Assembly: GCA_014240165.1 (NCBI GenBank)
Contig: JAAZXM010000015.1
Span: 1 to 64,000, forward strand
DNA length: 64,000 nucleotides
Source of the DNA: Myxococcales bacterium
GTDB lineage: Bacteria; Myxococcota_A; UBA9160; UBA4427
Direction: 5' to 3'
The notes under the pieces are model-generated. The model saw only the letters and a list, made by a program, of their open reading frames with translations. It searched no databases and was not told the origin of the DNA. The translations under genes and the position numbers were made by a program. Below, one piece after another: positions 13,538 to 24,020 of this stretch (its first letter is position 1; each line of letters begins with the position of its first letter).

Positions 13538-15610
13538 ATGATGGCCCGTACTGCTCCGCTGGAAAAGATCAGGAACATCGGCATCATGGCCCATATTGAT
13601 GCGGGCAAGACCACGACCACCGAACGCATCCTTTATTACACAGGCGTCAATTACAAAATCGGGGAAGTTCACGACGGTGCGGCAACGATGGACTGGATGG
13701 AGCAGGAACAAGAGCGCGGTATCACGATCACGTCGGCTGCGACGACGTGTGAGTGGAGGGATCACCGCGTGAATATCATCGACACCCCCGGGCATGTCGA
13801 TTTCACCATCGAGGTAGAACGCTCCCTTCGCGTTCTCGATGGGGCTGTCGCGGTCTTCTGTGGTGTCGGCGGTGTGGAACCCCAATCCGAAACGGTCTGG
13901 CGGCAAGCCGACAAATACGAGGTTCCCCGGATCGCTTTCGTGAACAAGATGGATCGAATCGGCGCCGATTTCCCAAGAGCGGTGGAGATGATTCGTGAGC
14001 GACTCGGGGCCAACGCGGTTCCGTTGCAGCTCCCTATCGGTGCCGAAGAAGATTTCGAGGGTGTCATCGACCTGATCAAGAACAAGGCGCTCTATTGGGA
14101 GGATGAATCCCTCGGTGCGAAATTCCGAGCGGATGAGGTCCCCGAACCGCTTCAGGAAGTCGCCAACGCGGCCCGCGAACAATTGGTGGAAGCCGCAGCG
14201 GAATTCGATGACGATTTGATGACCCGCTACCTCGAGGGTCAGGACGTCAGCACCGAGAGCCTGGTCGAAGTATTGCGTAGGGCGACGCTGGCTCTTCAGG
14301 TTGTCCCGGTCCTCTGCGGCAGTTCCTTCAAGAACAAGGGGGTACAGCCCCTGCTCGATGCCGTGGTGGATTATCTCCCGTCGCCGATCGATGTCCCCGC
14401 GATCGAGGGCGTCCGGTTGAAGGATGGTGCAACCGTTCCCCGAAAGGCGGACGACAGCGAACCCTTTGCGGCCCTGGCCTTCAAGCTGGTCAGTGACAAG
14501 CACGCCGGGCATCTCGCCTATCTCAGGGTCTATTCCGGAACGGCGAAGAGCGGGGACACCCTGCTGAATGCCGGCCCTGGGAAGAAACAGCGCGTCGGAC
14601 GTTTCCTTCAGATGCATGCGAATAAGCGGCAGGATCTGGACGAGGTTCATGCCGGGGATATCGTGGCGGCGGTTGGACTCAAGAAGGTTGCCACCGGCGA
14701 TACGATCTGTGCGGTCAATGCGCCGCTGGTGCTCGAGTCCCTGGAATTCCCCGAGCCCGTAATCGCGATCGCGATCGAGCCCAAGACAACCGCGGACATG
14801 GCAAAGCTCTCGGAGTCGCTGGAGCGCCTGGCCCTGGAAGATCCTTCCTTCAAGGTCACCACCGACACCGAAACCGGGCAGACCATTATCTCGGGCATGG
14901 GCGAGCTTCATCTCGAGATCATTTCCTCGCGCCTTCTGCGCGAGTTCCAGGTCGATGCCAACGTCGGCCGCCCGCAGGTCGCCTACAAGGAAGCCATCAC
15001 CCGTTCGATCAAGGTCGAAGGCCGCTACGTCAAGCAGACGGGTGGCTCGGGCGATTTCGGGATCGTCGAATTGGAGTTGAGCCCTGGCGAACGTGGTCAG
15101 GGCTTTTCGTTTCAGAACTCCATTCGAGGAGGAGCCATCCCGAAGGAGTTCATTCCTGCGATCGAGAAGAGTTGCGCGGAAGCCGTGGAGAGCGGAATGC
15201 TTGCCGGTTTTCCCGTGGCCGATGTTCGAGTCGAACTCCTCGATGGCAGCTTTCACGATGAGGATTCTTCGGAGCGCTCATTCAGCGTGGCTGCCGCCAT
15301 GGCCATGGGTGACGGGTTACGGCAGGCCGATCCGGTGCTTCTCGAGCCAATCATGGCGGTGGAAGTTGTGACACCGGAAGAGTATCGCGGCGCGGTGCAG
15401 GGAGATCTCAACGGCCGCAGGGGTCAGATCACCGGCATTGATATGCGCGGCGGCGCGCAGGTGATCACCGCCGAAGTGCCGCTTGCCGAGATGTTCGGCT
15501 ACGTGGGGTCGGTGAGATCCATGACCCAGGGGCGAGCCAGTTATACGATGCAGTTCTCGCATTACGATCAGGCACCGGATTCGGTCGTGAACTCAATCGT
15601 GGCGCAGTGA
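13538..15610 (+). CDS. fusA: Elongation factor G
   Basis: EF-G is the GTPase that drives ribosomal translocation. The G1 loop [15 protein letters not shown], the switch region [22 protein letters not shown] and NKMD are all visible in the first 150 residues, followed by domains II to V with the [11 protein letters not shown] segment. 690 residues is the usual length. The start is ATG ATG at 13538; either could serve. Lies between rpsG and tuf in the standard str order. Confidence 0.98.
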   Translation: MMARTAPLEKIRNIGIMAHIDAGKTTTTERILYYTGVNYKIGEVHDGAATMDWMEQEQERGITITSAATTCEWRDHRVNIIDTPGHVDFTIEVERSLRVLDGAVAVFCGVGGVEPQSETVWRQADKYEVPRIAFVNKMDRIGADFPRAVEMIRERLGANAVPLQLPIGAEEDFEGVIDLIKNKALYWEDESLGAKFRADEVPEPLQEVANAAREQLVEAAAEFDDDLMTRYLEGQDVSTESLVEVLRRATLALQVVPVLCGSSFKNKGVQPLLDAVVDYLPSPIDVPAIEGVRLKDGATVPRKADDSEPFAALAFKLVSDKHAGHLAYLRVYSGTAKSGDTLLNAGPGKKQRVGRFLQMHANKRQDLDEVHAGDIVAAVGLKKVATGDTICAVNAPLVLESLEFPEPVIAIAIEPKTTADMAKLSESLERLALEDPSFKVTTDTETGQTIISGMGELHLEIISSRLLREFQVDANVGRPQVAYKEAITRSIKVEGRYVKQTGGSGDFGIVELELSPGERGQGFSFQNSIRGGAIPKEFIPAIEKSCAEAVESGMLAGFPVADVRVELLDGSFHDEDSSERSFSVAAAMAMGDGLRQADPVLLEPIMAVEVVTPEEYRGAVQGDLNGRRGQITGIDMRGGAQVITAEVPLAEMFGYVGSVRSMTQGRASYTMQFSHYDQAPDSVVNSIVAQ

Positions 15611-15690
15611 ATTCAAGGTAGAGGGTTGTTGGCAGGCAGCCTGCAACATTCAAGGAAGCCAGAAACAGTAAGGAAGGACGAGAGGGAGCA

Positions 15691-16881
15691 ATGGCCAAGG
15701 AGAAATTCGAGCGGACGAAGCCGCATGTGAACGTGGGAACGATTGGGCACGTGGATCATGGTAAGACGACCTTGACGGCTGCGATCACCCAGCGTCAGGC
15801 GCATAAGAACCTGGCGGATTTCACTCCTTTCGATGAAATCGACAAGGCTCCGGAAGAACGCGAGCGGGGGATTACAATCGCGACAGCGCACGTGGAGTAC
15901 CAGACCGAAGGTCGCCACTACGCACACGTGGATTGTCCCGGCCACGCGGACTACGTGAAGAATATGATTACGGGAGCAGCCCAGATGGATGGTGCTGTTC
16001 TTGTGGTTTCGGCCGCTGATGGTCCGATGCCGCAGACCCGTGAGCACGTGCTCCTGGCCAAGCAGGTGAACGTTCCTTTCATCGTTGTTTTCATGAACAA
16101 GGTGGACCAGGTCGACGACGAGGAGTTGTTGGAACTGGTCGAGATGGAAGTTCGCGAGCTTCTTTCGGGTTACGATTTTCCTGGCGACGACATTCCGATC
16201 GTTAAGGGGAGCGCATTGAAGGCGCTCGAGGCATCGGATGACGATGCGGCGAATGGGTGTATCGATGAACTGATGGATGCCCTGGATTCATATATTCCCG
16301 AGCCCGAGCGTGCCTTGGACAAGAGTTTCCTGATGCCGATCGAGGATGTTTTCTCGATTACGGGCCGGGGCACTGTTGTGACGGGTCGTATCGAGCAGGG
16401 TGTTATTCATACGGGCGACGAAGTGGAGATCATCGGTATCCGTGATACGACGAAGACGACGATCACGGGTGTGGAGATGTTCCGGAAGATCCTGGATCAG
16501 GGTCAGGCCGGTGATAATGTGGGCTGCCTGCTTCGAGGTACGGGCAAGGATGACGTGGAGCGCGGGCAGGTGTTGGCGAAGCCCGGATCGATCACGCCGC
16601 ATACGCAGTTCAAGGCCCAGGCCTATATCCTGACGAAGGACGAGGGGGGTCGTCATACGCCCTTCTTCAATGGCTACCGCCCGCAGTTTTATTTCCGGAC
16701 GACGGATGTGACGGGTGTGGCTGAGTTGCCCGAAGGCACGGAGATGGTGATGCCGGGTGATAACGTCGAGATGAAGGTGACGTTGATCACGCCCATCGCG
16801 ATGGATAAAGAACTGCGCTTCGCGATTCGCGAAGGCGGTCGTACGGTCGGCGCCGGTGTCGTCGCCGAGGTAATCGAATAG
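15691..16881 (+). CDS. tuf: Elongation factor Tu (second, complete tuf copy)
   Basis: EF-Tu carries aminoacyl-tRNA to the ribosome. The 396-residue protein has [15 protein letters not shown] (P loop), [12 protein letters not shown] and NKVD. Start ATG at 15691 with GAGGGAGC upstream. Its 3' 137 bases are nearly identical to the partial tuf at the left edge, so the genome carries two copies kept alike. It is the last gene of the str unit and leads into rpsJ after 64 bases. Confidence 0.98.
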   Translation: MAKEKFERTKPHVNVGTIGHVDHGKTTLTAAITQRQAHKNLADFTPFDEIDKAPEERERGITIATAHVEYQTEGRHYAHVDCPGHADYVKNMITGAAQMDGAVLVVSAADGPMPQTREHVLLAKQVNVPFIVVFMNKVDQVDDEELLELVEMEVRELLSGYDFPGDDIPIVKGSALKALEASDDDAANGCIDELMDALDSYIPEPERALDKSFLMPIEDVFSITGRGTVVTGRIEQGVIHTGDEVEIIGIRDTTKTTITGVEMFRKILDQGQAGDNVGCLLRGTGKDDVERGQVLAKPGSITPHTQFKAQAYILTKDEGGRHTPFFNGYRPQFYFRTTDVTGVAELPEGTEMVMPGDNVEMKVTLITPIAMDKELRFAIREGGRTVGAGVVAEVIE

Positions 16882-16945
16882 TCACGCTGCTCTGCTGAGC
16901 ACATCAAGCGAAGTGCCGTGGGGCAGTTCGGAATCGGGGATCAGA

Positions 16946-17263
16946 ATGGCCGAAGAAGCGACACAGAAGATCAGGATTCGTATGAAGGCATACGACTATA
17001 AGCTTCTCGACCAAAGCGCGGGGGAGATCGTCGACACCGCACTGAGGACAGGGGCGAATATTGCTGGGCCCATCCCGCTTCCTACGAATATCAACAAATA
17101 CACGGTGCTGCGTGGGCCCCATATCGACAAGAAGTCCAGAGAGCAGTTCGAAATGCGTACCCACAAGAGGCTCATTGACATCATCGACCCGACCGCACAG
17201 ACGGTTGACGCCCTGATGAAGCTCGAATTGGCTGCCGGGGTGGATGTGGAGATCAAGCTGTAG
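16946..17263 (+). CDS. rpsJ: 30S ribosomal protein S10
   Basis: S10 is a head protein and, with NusB, part of antitermination complexes. From ATG 16946 the product has 105 residues, the family length, with [22 protein letters not shown] and the [26 protein letters not shown] region. The track opens 11 codons earlier at a GTG; those residues are not conserved and the ATG is preceded by GGGGA. The next gene is rplD, two bases after the stop, where rplC is expected. Confidence 0.97.
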   Translation: MAEEATQKIRIRMKAYDYKLLDQSAGEIVDTALRTGANIAGPIPLPTNINKYTVLRGPHIDKKSREQFEMRTHKRLIDIIDPTAQTVDALMKLELAAGVDVEIKL

Positions 17264-17265
17264 CC

Positions 17266-17919
17266 ATGGCCAACGCCGATATCGTGACGATGGAGAACAA
17301 GAAATCAGGGGCGATGGATCTCGATCCCTCGGTCTTCGAGGGAAAGGTCCGGCCGCACCTCTATCAGGCTGAGGTCCGACGCCAGCTTGCTCTTCGCCAT
17401 GCGGGCACGCACTCCACCAAGAACCGCGCCGCGGTCTCGGGTGGTGGCGCGAAACCGCATAAGCAGAAGGGCACGGGGCGAGCCAGGCAGGGTACCCGGC
17501 GAGCGGTTCAATTCGCTGGGGGTGGCATCGCGTTCGGTCCGGTGCCCCGGCATTACGACCACAAGCTTCCGAAGAAGATGCGCCGTGCAGCCTTGATCAG
17601 CGCGTTGACGCAATGGCTGGATGAGGGCGCGATCACCATCGTGGAAGAGTTGAGCCTGGATGAGTACAAGACTCGCCGCATGGTCGAGGCGCTCTCTGCC
17701 CTCGGTCTCTCGGGGGAGAAAGTCCTCGTCGTGACCGACGAAGCCAACCCGATGGTGGAATCCTCTTTGCGGAATATTCCAGGAGTGGGGCTGGTGAGGG
17801 CCGAAGGCTTGAATGTCTACGACATACTCCGCCACCCAAAGATGCTCATTACCCGGGCGGCGGTTGAAGCCCTCCAGGCCAGGGTCGGCAGGAGTACTGG
17901 GAAAGGGCCGAGCGCATGA
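17266..17919 (+). CDS. rplD: 50S ribosomal protein L4
   Basis: L4 lines the polypeptide exit tunnel and in enteric bacteria represses the S10 operon. The 217-residue protein shows the L4 core around [21 protein letters not shown], the extended loop that reaches the tunnel, and the C-terminal [20 protein letters not shown]. Start ATG at 17266, with only a distant GGAG; ATG 17290 is an alternative that removes eight weakly conserved residues. It follows rpsJ directly; the L3 gene that normally stands between them is absent. Confidence 0.96.
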   Translation: MANADIVTMENKKSGAMDLDPSVFEGKVRPHLYQAEVRRQLALRHAGTHSTKNRAAVSGGGAKPHKQKGTGRARQGTRRAVQFAGGGIAFGPVPRHYDHKLPKKMRRAALISALTQWLDEGAITIVEELSLDEYKTRRMVEALSALGLSGEKVLVVTDEANPMVESSLRNIPGVGLVRAEGLNVYDILRHPKMLITRAAVEALQARVGRSTGKGPSA

Positions 17920-18203
17920 ACGTGCATCAGATCATTCAGAAGCCGTTGCAGACGGAAAAGAGCATGATCGGACGCGAAGAGCAAAATCTCGCGACTTTCG
18001 CGGTGGATCCTCGGGCGAATAAGCACGAGATCAAGCGAGCCGTGGAGGAACTTTTTGACGTCGAGGTCACAAAGGTTCGAACCATGCGCCAGCAGGGCAA
18101 GAAGCGAAGGGTCGGTCGAGTGGTTGGGCGCCGGCCTGCATGGAAGAAAGCCATAGTCGAACTGGCAGAGGGCCAGTCGATCGAGTTCTTCGAAGGAGTC
18201 TGA
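17916..18203 (+). CDS. rplW: 50S ribosomal protein L23
   Basis: L23 sits at the tunnel exit and docks trigger factor and SRP. The 95-residue product has the family pattern [10 protein letters not shown] and [27 protein letters not shown]. The start ATG overlaps the rplD stop (ATGA), giving translational coupling. Normal S10 operon order from here to rpsQ. Confidence 0.97.
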   Translation: MNVHQIIQKPLQTEKSMIGREEQNLATFAVDPRANKHEIKRAVEELFDVEVTKVRTMRQQGKKRRVGRVVGRRPAWKKAIVELAEGQSIEFFEGV

Positions 18204-18207
18204 GGGC

Positions 18208-19038
18208 ATGCCCGTAAAAGTCTATAAGCCCACCAGCCCGGGCCGACGAAATATGTCCGTTTCGGACTTCGAGGAGATTACTCGAGGGCAGCCCGAGCGG
18301 TCTCTTCTTGGCGGGCGTGCGAATAAGAGTGGTGGCCGCAACGCGCACGGACGAATTACGACATTTCAGCGCGGTGGTGGCCATAAGCGGCGCCATCGCA
18401 AAATAGATTTTCGTCGCGAGAAGGTGGACGTCCCCGCGCGAGTTGCGGCAATCGAATACGATCCGAACCGCTCGGCGAATATTGCCTTGCTCCATTATAT
18501 GGACGGGGAAAAGCGGTACATCCTGGCCCCGAACGGTCTCAAAGTGGGAGATGAATTGCAGTCGGGGAACAACGCCGAGTTGCGACCCGGGAACGCTATG
18601 CCCATCGCAAATATTCCCTTGGGTACGCAGTTGCACTGCGTCGAATTGAAGCCTGGCAAGGGAGCCCAGATGGTTCGCTCCGCGGGGACCAGCGCCCAGT
18701 TGATGGCTCGTGAGGGGAAGATGGCCACCCTGCGGCTCCCCAGCGGCGAAATGCGCATGGTTCGAATCGAGTGCGCCGCGACGATCGGCCAGGTGGGAAA
18801 TTGGGAGCACGAAAATCAACGCGTGGGCAAGGCAGGGCGCTCACGTTGGAAGGGCAAGAGGCCCAATGTGCGGGGGGTGGCGATGAATCCGGTCGACCAT
18901 CCCATGGGTGGCGGCGAGGGCCGCTCATCCGGTGGCCGTCATCCCTGTACGCCTTGGGGAAAGCCCACCAAGGGTCGCAAGACTCGAAAAAATTCGAACT
19001 CGGACAAGTATATCGTGAAGCGGCGAGGGAAGAAGTAA
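18208..19038 (+). CDS. rplB: 50S ribosomal protein L2
   Basis: L2 supports the peptidyl transferase centre and subunit joining. The 276-residue protein carries the conserved [15 protein letters not shown] and the C-terminal [25 protein letters not shown], which includes the histidine long linked to peptidyl transfer. Start ATG 18208, four bases after rplW, with GGAG in the preceding gene end. Confidence 0.98.
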   Translation: MPVKVYKPTSPGRRNMSVSDFEEITRGQPERSLLGGRANKSGGRNAHGRITTFQRGGGHKRRHRKIDFRREKVDVPARVAAIEYDPNRSANIALLHYMDGEKRYILAPNGLKVGDELQSGNNAELRPGNAMPIANIPLGTQLHCVELKPGKGAQMVRSAGTSAQLMAREGKMATLRLPSGEMRMVRIECAATIGQVGNWEHENQRVGKAGRSRWKGKRPNVRGVAMNPVDHPMGGGEGRSSGGRHPCTPWGKPTKGRKTRKNSNSDKYIVKRRGKK

Positions 19039-19314
19039 ATGGCGCGCTCATTGAAAAAGGGTCCCTTTGTAGATCCCAGTCTGCAGAAAAAAGTCGACCG
19101 GGTATCCGGGGCAGGGTCGAAGCAGGTTATTCGCACTTGGTCGCGGCGATCGATGATTACGCCCGATTTTGTGGGCATGACTTTCCATGTTCATAACGGG
19201 AAACTCTTCATGCCCGTATTCGTGACCGAGAATATGGTGGGCCATCGTCTCGGCGAATTTGCTCCGACGCGAAAATTCACCGGGCACGCGACGGACCGAA
19301 AGGTGAAGCGCTGA
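19039..19314 (+). CDS. rpsS: 30S ribosomal protein S19
   Basis: S19 lies in the 30S head next to S13 and contacts A-site tRNA. The 91-residue protein starts [19 protein letters not shown] and ends [19 protein letters not shown], both diagnostic. Start ATG immediately after the rplB stop, with GAGGGAAG upstream inside rplB. Confidence 0.98.
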   Translation: MARSLKKGPFVDPSLQKKVDRVSGAGSKQVIRTWSRRSMITPDFVGMTFHVHNGKLFMPVFVTENMVGHRLGEFAPTRKFTGHATDRKVKR

Positions 19315-19315
19315 T

Positions 19316-19663
19316 ATGGAAGTTCAAGCTTCGCTCAATGGGTTCCGGGTCAGCGCCTTCAAGGCGAGGTTGGTCGCGAACCAGGTGAGGGGAAAGGGCG
19401 TAGAGGAGGCTCTTACGATCCTCTCTCTTTCCACCAAGAAATCCGCGAGCGCAATTGAGAAGCTGCTGCGCTCTGCGGTCGCCAACGCGGAGAACAGGAA
19501 CGACGAAAGTGACGCAGGTATTGACGTCGACAGTCTCGTCGTAAGCAAGATCACGGTGGACGAAGGACCGAGCATGTGGCGAATCAGGCCCCGTGCCCAG
19601 GGACGTGCGAGCTGGATCCAGAAACGCGCCAGCCATATAACGGTCATTCTTTCGGATAATTAG
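19316..19663 (+). CDS. rplV: 50S ribosomal protein L22
   Basis: L22 spans the large subunit and its beta-hairpin narrows the exit tunnel. The 115-residue product has the N-terminal FRVSAFKARLVANQVRGKGVEEAL, the middle VANAENR and the loop region around SMWRIRPRAQGRASWIQKRASHI. Start ATG one base after rpsS. Confidence 0.97.
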   Translation: MEVQASLNGFRVSAFKARLVANQVRGKGVEEALTILSLSTKKSASAIEKLLRSAVANAENRNDESDAGIDVDSLVVSKITVDEGPSMWRIRPRAQGRASWIQKRASHITVILSDN

Positions 19664-19684
19664 CGGAAAGATCGAGGAGATAAC

Positions 19685-20380
19685 GTGGGTCAAAAGGTCC
19701 ATCCCTACGGCTTTCGGGTCGGCACACTCTACGGGTGGCAGTCAAACTGGTTCGCCAGTCGTCACTACGCCGAGCAGTTGCACGAAGACATCGCCGTCCG
19801 AGATTTCATCAAGAAGAAGCTTTATCACGCCGGCATTTCGAAGGTGGTTATTGAACGTACGGGCGAAAAACTCGTTGCCAATATTCACACTGCTCGGCCG
19901 GGAATCCTGATCGGGAAGCGCGGCGCTGAAGTCGACGTGCTGCGAGAGGATCTGAAGAAGTTCACAGCTCGGGACATCTTCATCAACGTGAAGGAAATTC
20001 GAAAGGCTGAGCTGGATGCGCAGCTCGTAGCCGAAAACATCGCGACCCAGCTCGAGCGCCGCGTGGCGTTCCGCCGGGCGATGAAAAAAGCAATGATCGC
20101 GACCATGAAATTTGGCGCCGAGGGTATCCGAATTCAATGCTCAGGCCGGCTCGGTGGTGCTGAGATGGGTAGACGAGAGTGGTATCGGGACGGCCGGGTG
20201 CCGCTTCATACCCTTCGAGCGGAAGTCGAATACGGATTCGCTGAGGCAAGAACTACGTACGGAATCGTCGGCGTGAAGTGCTGGATCTTCAAGGGCGAAG
20301 TGGGTGATAAGGAGCTCCGAAAAGGACCGCTCAGTCACGATGCGCCCGGTGAAGCCGCCAGACCCGGTCCGGCCAGGTAG
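19685..20380 (+). CDS. rpsC: 30S ribosomal protein S3
   Basis: S3 is at the mRNA entry and contributes helicase activity. The 231-residue protein begins [13 protein letters not shown] and contains the KH domain with [20 protein letters not shown] and the C-terminal domain [27 protein letters not shown]. Start GTG at 19685, GAGGAG upstream. The tail after about residue 212 is basic and proline-rich, as usual. Confidence 0.97.
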   Translation: MGQKVHPYGFRVGTLYGWQSNWFASRHYAEQLHEDIAVRDFIKKKLYHAGISKVVIERTGEKLVANIHTARPGILIGKRGAEVDVLREDLKKFTARDIFINVKEIRKAELDAQLVAENIATQLERRVAFRRAMKKAMIATMKFGAEGIRIQCSGRLGGAEMGRREWYRDGRVPLHTLRAEVEYGFAEARTTYGIVGVKCWIFKGEVGDKELRKGPLSHDAPGEAARPGPAR

Positions 20381-20395
20381 GGGAGAGAACGTTCG

Positions 20396-20806
20396 ATGTT
20401 GCAGCCGCGGAAGGTCAAGCACAGGAAGGTCCAGAAGGGCCGGCTCCGAGGAAAGGCTCGGCGCGGGAATACGGTTTCCTTTGGCGACTATGGCCTGCAA
20501 GCCCTGGGCACGGGCTTCATAACGGCCAGGCAGATCGAAGCCGCCCGTATTGCCATGACCCGCCACATCAAGCGTGGCGGCAAGGTCTGGATTCGCCTTT
20601 TTCCCGACAAGCCAGTCAGCAAGAAGCCCGCTGAAACGCGGATGGGTAAGGGCAAGGGAAATCCTGAGGCATGGGTCGCACCGGTGAAGCGCGGAAGAAT
20701 CCTTTACGAACTCGAGGGCGTCGATACGACCGTTGCGCGCGAGGCGCTGAGGCTGGCCGCACATAAATTGCCGATTCCCACCCGTTTCGTGGCGCGGGAG
20801 GACTGA
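20396..20806 (+). CDS. rplP: 50S ribosomal protein L16
   Basis: L16 organises the tRNA sites of the large subunit. The 136-residue product has [34 protein letters not shown] and [23 protein letters not shown], all typical. Start ATG 20396 with GGGGAGAG upstream. Two bases before rpmC. Confidence 0.98.
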   Translation: MLQPRKVKHRKVQKGRLRGKARRGNTVSFGDYGLQALGTGFITARQIEAARIAMTRHIKRGGKVWIRLFPDKPVSKKPAETRMGKGKGNPEAWVAPVKRGRILYELEGVDTTVAREALRLAAHKLPIPTRFVARED

Positions 20807-20808
20807 AA

Positions 20809-21006
20809 ATGAACGCAGCAGAGATTCGAAAGCTTGCGTTGGGAGAGCTTGAACAGAAGGCACGAGAAGCACGAGACGAGCTCTTCAACGCACGAGTGAA
20901 ACACTCAACGGGCCAACTGGAAGACACAGCAAAGCTCTCCAGGCTTCGGAAACAGATTGCTCGAATCGAAACAGCATTGCTAGAGAAGCAAGAGGCGACA
21001 AAGTGA
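20809..21006 (+). CDS. rpmC: 50S ribosomal protein L29
   Basis: L29 is a small two-helix protein near the tunnel exit that helps bind SRP and trigger factor. The 65-residue protein matches the family in length and in the pattern [29 protein letters not shown]. Start ATG 20809. Its last codons overlap the GTG of rpsQ (GTGA). Confidence 0.96.
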   Translation: MNAAEIRKLALGELEQKAREARDELFNARVKHSTGQLEDTAKLSRLRKQIARIETALLEKQEATK

Positions 21007-21266
21007 GCGAGAGAGGCACTAGAAGGACCATGGTCGGAACCGTAGTCAGCGACAAAATGGACAAGACCGTCGTCGTGCGAGTCGAACGCCTTGTCCAGGA
21101 TCGGCGATACAAGAAGTACATTCGCCGTTATTCCAGGTTCGTTGCGCACGATGAAAACAATGACTGCAAGGCGGGCGATCAGGTGAGGATTATTGAGCAT
21201 CGTCCCCTCTCCAAGCGGAAGCGGTGGATGGTGCAGGAAACGGTCACTAGGGCCGCCGGGGTCTAG
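21003..21266 (+). CDS. rpsQ: 30S ribosomal protein S17
   Basis: S17 binds 16S rRNA early in assembly. The 87-residue protein has [21 protein letters not shown] and a C-terminal [12 protein letters not shown], as expected. The start is GTG at 21003 overlapping the rpmC stop, so the two are translationally coupled. Last gene of the S10 group; rplN follows 11 bases later. Confidence 0.97.
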   Translation: MSERGTRRTMVGTVVSDKMDKTVVVRVERLVQDRRYKKYIRRYSRFVAHDENNDCKAGDQVRIIEHRPLSKRKRWMVQETVTRAAGV

Positions 21267-21277
21267 GGAGAGCCGAG

Positions 21278-21646
21278 ATGATTCAAGCAGAATCCACATT
21301 GTCCGTCGCAGATAATTCCGGCGCCCGAAAGATCAAGTGCATACGTGTGCTCGGTGGTTCGCGCCGCCGCTTCGCATCCGTCGGGGATATCATCGTTGTT
21401 ACGATTAAAGAGGCGATTCCCAACGGCCGGGTGAAGAAGGGCGAGGTGCGCCGCGCCGTCATCGTGCGGACGAAAAAGGCGATCGGTCGGGCCGACGGCT
21501 CACATATCCTCTTCGATGAGAATGCCGCAGTCCTTCTCAGTAATGACAAAGAGGTGGTTGGCACCCGTATCTTTGGTCCGGTCGCTCGCGAGCTCCGCGG
21601 GCGTGGGTTTATGCGGATCGTTTCACTGGCGCCGGAGGTACTCTGA
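21278..21646 (+). CDS. rplN: 50S ribosomal protein L14
   Basis: L14 bridges the subunits and binds L19. The 122-residue protein is the exact family length, beginning [27 protein letters not shown] and ending [11 protein letters not shown]. Start ATG 21278. Its TGA stop is followed without a gap by the ATG of rplE, where rplX (L24) is expected. No KOW-type extension is fused to it. Confidence 0.98.
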   Translation: MIQAESTLSVADNSGARKIKCIRVLGGSRRRFASVGDIIVVTIKEAIPNGRVKKGEVRRAVIVRTKKAIGRADGSHILFDENAAVLLSNDKEVVGTRIFGPVARELRGRGFMRIVSLAPEVL

Positions 21647-22189
21647 ATGGCTGCCCGGCTGCAAGAGCGATACAAGGACGAAATCGTCTCCAAGTTGAGG
21701 GACGAGTTCGGTTATTCCAATCCCCACCAGGTCCCTTCGGTGGCGAAGGTCGTAGTCAATATCGGCCTCGGAGAGGCGACTCAGAACTCCAAGTTGCTGG
21801 ACCAGGCAATGGAGGAGTTGGCGGTGATCACGGGTCAAAAGCCTTCTCTGCGGCGTGCAAAGAAGAGCGTCTCGAATTTCAAGCTTCGAGAAGGACAGGC
21901 GATTGGCGCCAAGGTGACCCTGCGCGGGATGCGGATGTGGGAATTTCTGGACCGCTTGCTCACCGTGGCGCTCCCTCGAGTGCGCGATTTTGGCGGCGTA
22001 TCGGATAGGGCTTTCGATGGCCGTGGCAATTACACCCTGGGCGTTAAAGACCAGACGATTTTTCCGGAAGTGGAGTACGACTCGGTTGAGCGGGTAACGG
22101 GCATGAACGTGACCATGGTGACCACAGCACCTACGGACGCCGAAGCAAGAGCCCTGCTCAAGCATCTGGGCGTGCCCTTCAGGCAGTAA
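21647..22189 (+). CDS. rplE: 50S ribosomal protein L5
   Basis: L5 binds 5S rRNA with L18 and contacts P-site tRNA. The 180-residue protein is the normal length with [46 protein letters not shown] and the conserved [11 protein letters not shown]. Start ATG directly after the rplN stop; GGAGG lies nine bases upstream, so initiation looks normal. It is followed after 12 bases by rpsH, skipping the expected rpsN. Confidence 0.98.
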   Translation: MAARLQERYKDEIVSKLRDEFGYSNPHQVPSVAKVVVNIGLGEATQNSKLLDQAMEELAVITGQKPSLRRAKKSVSNFKLREGQAIGAKVTLRGMRMWEFLDRLLTVALPRVRDFGGVSDRAFDGRGNYTLGVKDQTIFPEVEYDSVERVTGMNVTMVTTAPTDAEARALLKHLGVPFRQ

Positions 22190-22201
22190 GGATTCTAAAT
22201 C

Positions 22202-22597
22202 ATGATGACCGATCCGATAGGCGACATGCTCACCCGACTCAGGAACGCTGGCCGCGTTCACCACGAGGAGGTGCGCTGTTCTTCTTCGAAGCTCAAGGTG
22301 GCAGTGGCCAAGGTTTTGAGTGACGAGGGTTTCGTTGGACAAATTCGCACCGAGGACGAGGATAAAAAGCCCGTTCTGGTGATTGAATTGCGTTACGGGA
22401 ATAGCGGCGCGTCCATGATCGACCATGTTCAGCGGATAAGCCGACCTGGTCGGCGCGTCTATGTCGGGGCGAGCGAAGTTCACGAAGTTCGAGGCGGATT
22501 GGGAATGACAATCCTTTCGACGTCGAACGGTGTGATGTGTGATCGAGACGCCCGCGCCCAGAAAGTCGGCGGCGAAGCAATCTGTGAGGTCTGGTAG
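22202..22597 (+). CDS. rpsH: 30S ribosomal protein S8
   Basis: S8 organises the central domain of 16S rRNA and in enteric bacteria represses the spc operon. The 131-residue protein begins MTDPIGDMLTRLRNAG after a doubled ATG (22202 or 22205) and ends with the conserved GLGMTILSTSNGVMCDRDAR...GGEAICEVW. AAGGA stands upstream at a good distance. The S14 gene usually found before it is missing. Confidence 0.97.
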   Translation: MMTDPIGDMLTRLRNAGRVHHEEVRCSSSKLKVAVAKVLSDEGFVGQIRTEDEDKKPVLVIELRYGNSGASMIDHVQRISRPGRRVYVGASEVHEVRGGLGMTILSTSNGVMCDRDARAQKVGGEAICEVW

Positions 22598-22599
22598 GG

Positions 22600-23139
22600 A
22601 TGTCCCGAATCGGAAAGAAGCCGGTCACGATTCCCACCGGAGTAGATGTCTCGGTCGGCGAAGGTGAAATTCGGGTCAAAGGGCCCAATGGAAACCTCGT
22701 CGGTCCACTGCCTCCGGCGATCGAGGCGAGCGTGGAAGAGAGCAAGTTGGTTCTGATCCGCAAGGACGAGAAGAAGGAAACCCGCGCTCTCCATGGATTG
22801 GCGAGAGCCATCGCGAACAATATGGTGGTCGGGGTAACCGACGGATTCTCCAAAGGCCTCGAGATCGAAGGCGTTGGCTACCGGGCAGAGGTCAAGGGCA
22901 AGAATTTGGTGTTGACCTTGGGGTTCTCGCACTCGGTGGAGATGCCGATTCCTGAAAAGATCGATGTGAAGATGGACGGAAATACGAGCCTCAAGATTTC
23001 CGGAGCGGACAAACAGGCGGTGGGGCAATTCGCGGCCGATATTCGAAAGCTCCGGCCCCCGGAGCCCTATAAGGGCAAGGGGATTCGGTACGAGAACGAA
23101 CGCATTCGACGCAAGGTCGGTAAGACCGGAGCGGCCTGA
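22600..23139 (+). CDS. rplF: 50S ribosomal protein L6
   Basis: L6 lies near the sarcin-ricin loop and the stalk base. The 179-residue protein has MSRIGKKPVTIPTGVDV, the repeat of two similar domains, and the C-terminal signature PPEPYKGKGIRYENERIRRKVGKTG. Start ATG two bases after rpsH, GGTAGGG upstream. Confidence 0.98.
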   Translation: MSRIGKKPVTIPTGVDVSVGEGEIRVKGPNGNLVGPLPPAIEASVEESKLVLIRKDEKKETRALHGLARAIANNMVVGVTDGFSKGLEIEGVGYRAEVKGKNLVLTLGFSHSVEMPIPEKIDVKMDGNTSLKISGADKQAVGQFAADIRKLRPPEPYKGKGIRYENERIRRKVGKTGAA

Positions 23140-23146
23140 GGTTTCT

Positions 23147-23515
23147 ATGAAGAATTCTGTACTGGAAGAAAAACGGCGAAAATGGGATTCCCGAAGGAAG
23201 CGGACGAACAAGTCCCTCGCACGGGCCGATCGACCCGTTGTGAAAGTGTTCCGGAGTGCAAAGCATATTTATGCGCAGATTCTGGATCCGGACACCGGCG
23301 CAACAGTGGGCACGGTGTCGACGCGCAGTCAATCCGTCGTGATCGAGGGCGCTACGGGGAATATCGATGCCGCGAAGAAGGTAGGGACCGCCTTGGCGGA
23401 ACTCGCAAGGGAAAAACAAATCGACCGAGTGGTTTTCAATCGGAATGGCTTCCTCTATCACGGGCGAGTCAAAGCGCTGGCGGAAGCGGCCAGGGAAGCG
23501 GGGCTTCAGTTCTGA
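23147..23515 (+). CDS. rplR: 50S ribosomal protein L18
   Basis: L18 brings 5S rRNA into the central protuberance. The 122-residue protein has the basic N terminus [15 protein letters not shown] and the core [23 protein letters not shown] ending [23 protein letters not shown]. Start ATG 23147 after TGAGGTTTCT. Followed two bases later by rpsE. Confidence 0.97.
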   Translation: MKNSVLEEKRRKWDSRRKRTNKSLARADRPVVKVFRSAKHIYAQILDPDTGATVGTVSTRSQSVVIEGATGNIDAAKKVGTALAELAREKQIDRVVFNRNGFLYHGRVKALAEAAREAGLQF

Positions 23516-23516
23516 T

Positions 23517-24020
23517 ATGGCACAGCTGATAAAATCATCTGAGATCAACCCCAACGATCACGATTTGAACGATCGCGTCGTGCACATCAATCGCGTGGCG
23601 AAGGTGGTGAAGGGCGGTCGCCGCTTCAGCTTCAGCGCCCTGGTGGTGGTGGGTGACGGCAACGGACTCGTGGGAGTTGGCCTTGGCAAGGCGGGAGAAG
23701 TTCCCGAAGCCATCCGCAAAGGTGTGGACAAGGCGAGGAAGGCCCTGATCCGAATTCCCCTGGTGGACGGCACGCTGCCCCACGAGGTGCTTGGCCGCTT
23801 CGGCGCCGGGAGCGTGATGCTCAAGCCGGCCTCTCCAGGTACGGGTGTGATCGCGGGGGGCCCGGTCCGAGCGATCGTTGAGTCGGCGGGAGTCCACGAC
23901 ATTCTCACAAAAACGTTGGGTACGAATAATCCGCGCAATGTGGTTAATGCCGTAATGGCCGGTCTGCAGGAGTTGAGAGACCCCGAAGAGCGGCTCGCTG
24001 AACTCGGAAGGGTGCGGTGA
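23517..24020 (+). CDS. rpsE: 30S ribosomal protein S5
   Basis: S5 acts at the mRNA entry and in decoding accuracy. From ATG 23517 the protein has 167 residues with [29 protein letters not shown] and the [17 protein letters not shown]-like glycine loop. The track opens 24 codons earlier inside rplR; that extension is not conserved, and the ATG lies one base after the rplR stop with a GGAAG site upstream, so I use 23517. Confidence 0.97.
   Translation: MAQLIKSSEINPNDHDLNDRVVHINRVAKVVKGGRRFSFSALVVVGDGNGLVGVGLGKAGEVPEAIRKGVDKARKALIRIPLVDGTLPHEVLGRFGAGSVMLKPASPGTGVIAGGPVRAIVESAGVHDILTKTLGTNNPRNVVNAVMAGLQELRDPEERLAELGRVR

Noticed and set aside
13463-15256. 597-residue minus-strand ORF
   Set aside because: Antisense shadow of fusA; no recognisable domain and no ribosome site.
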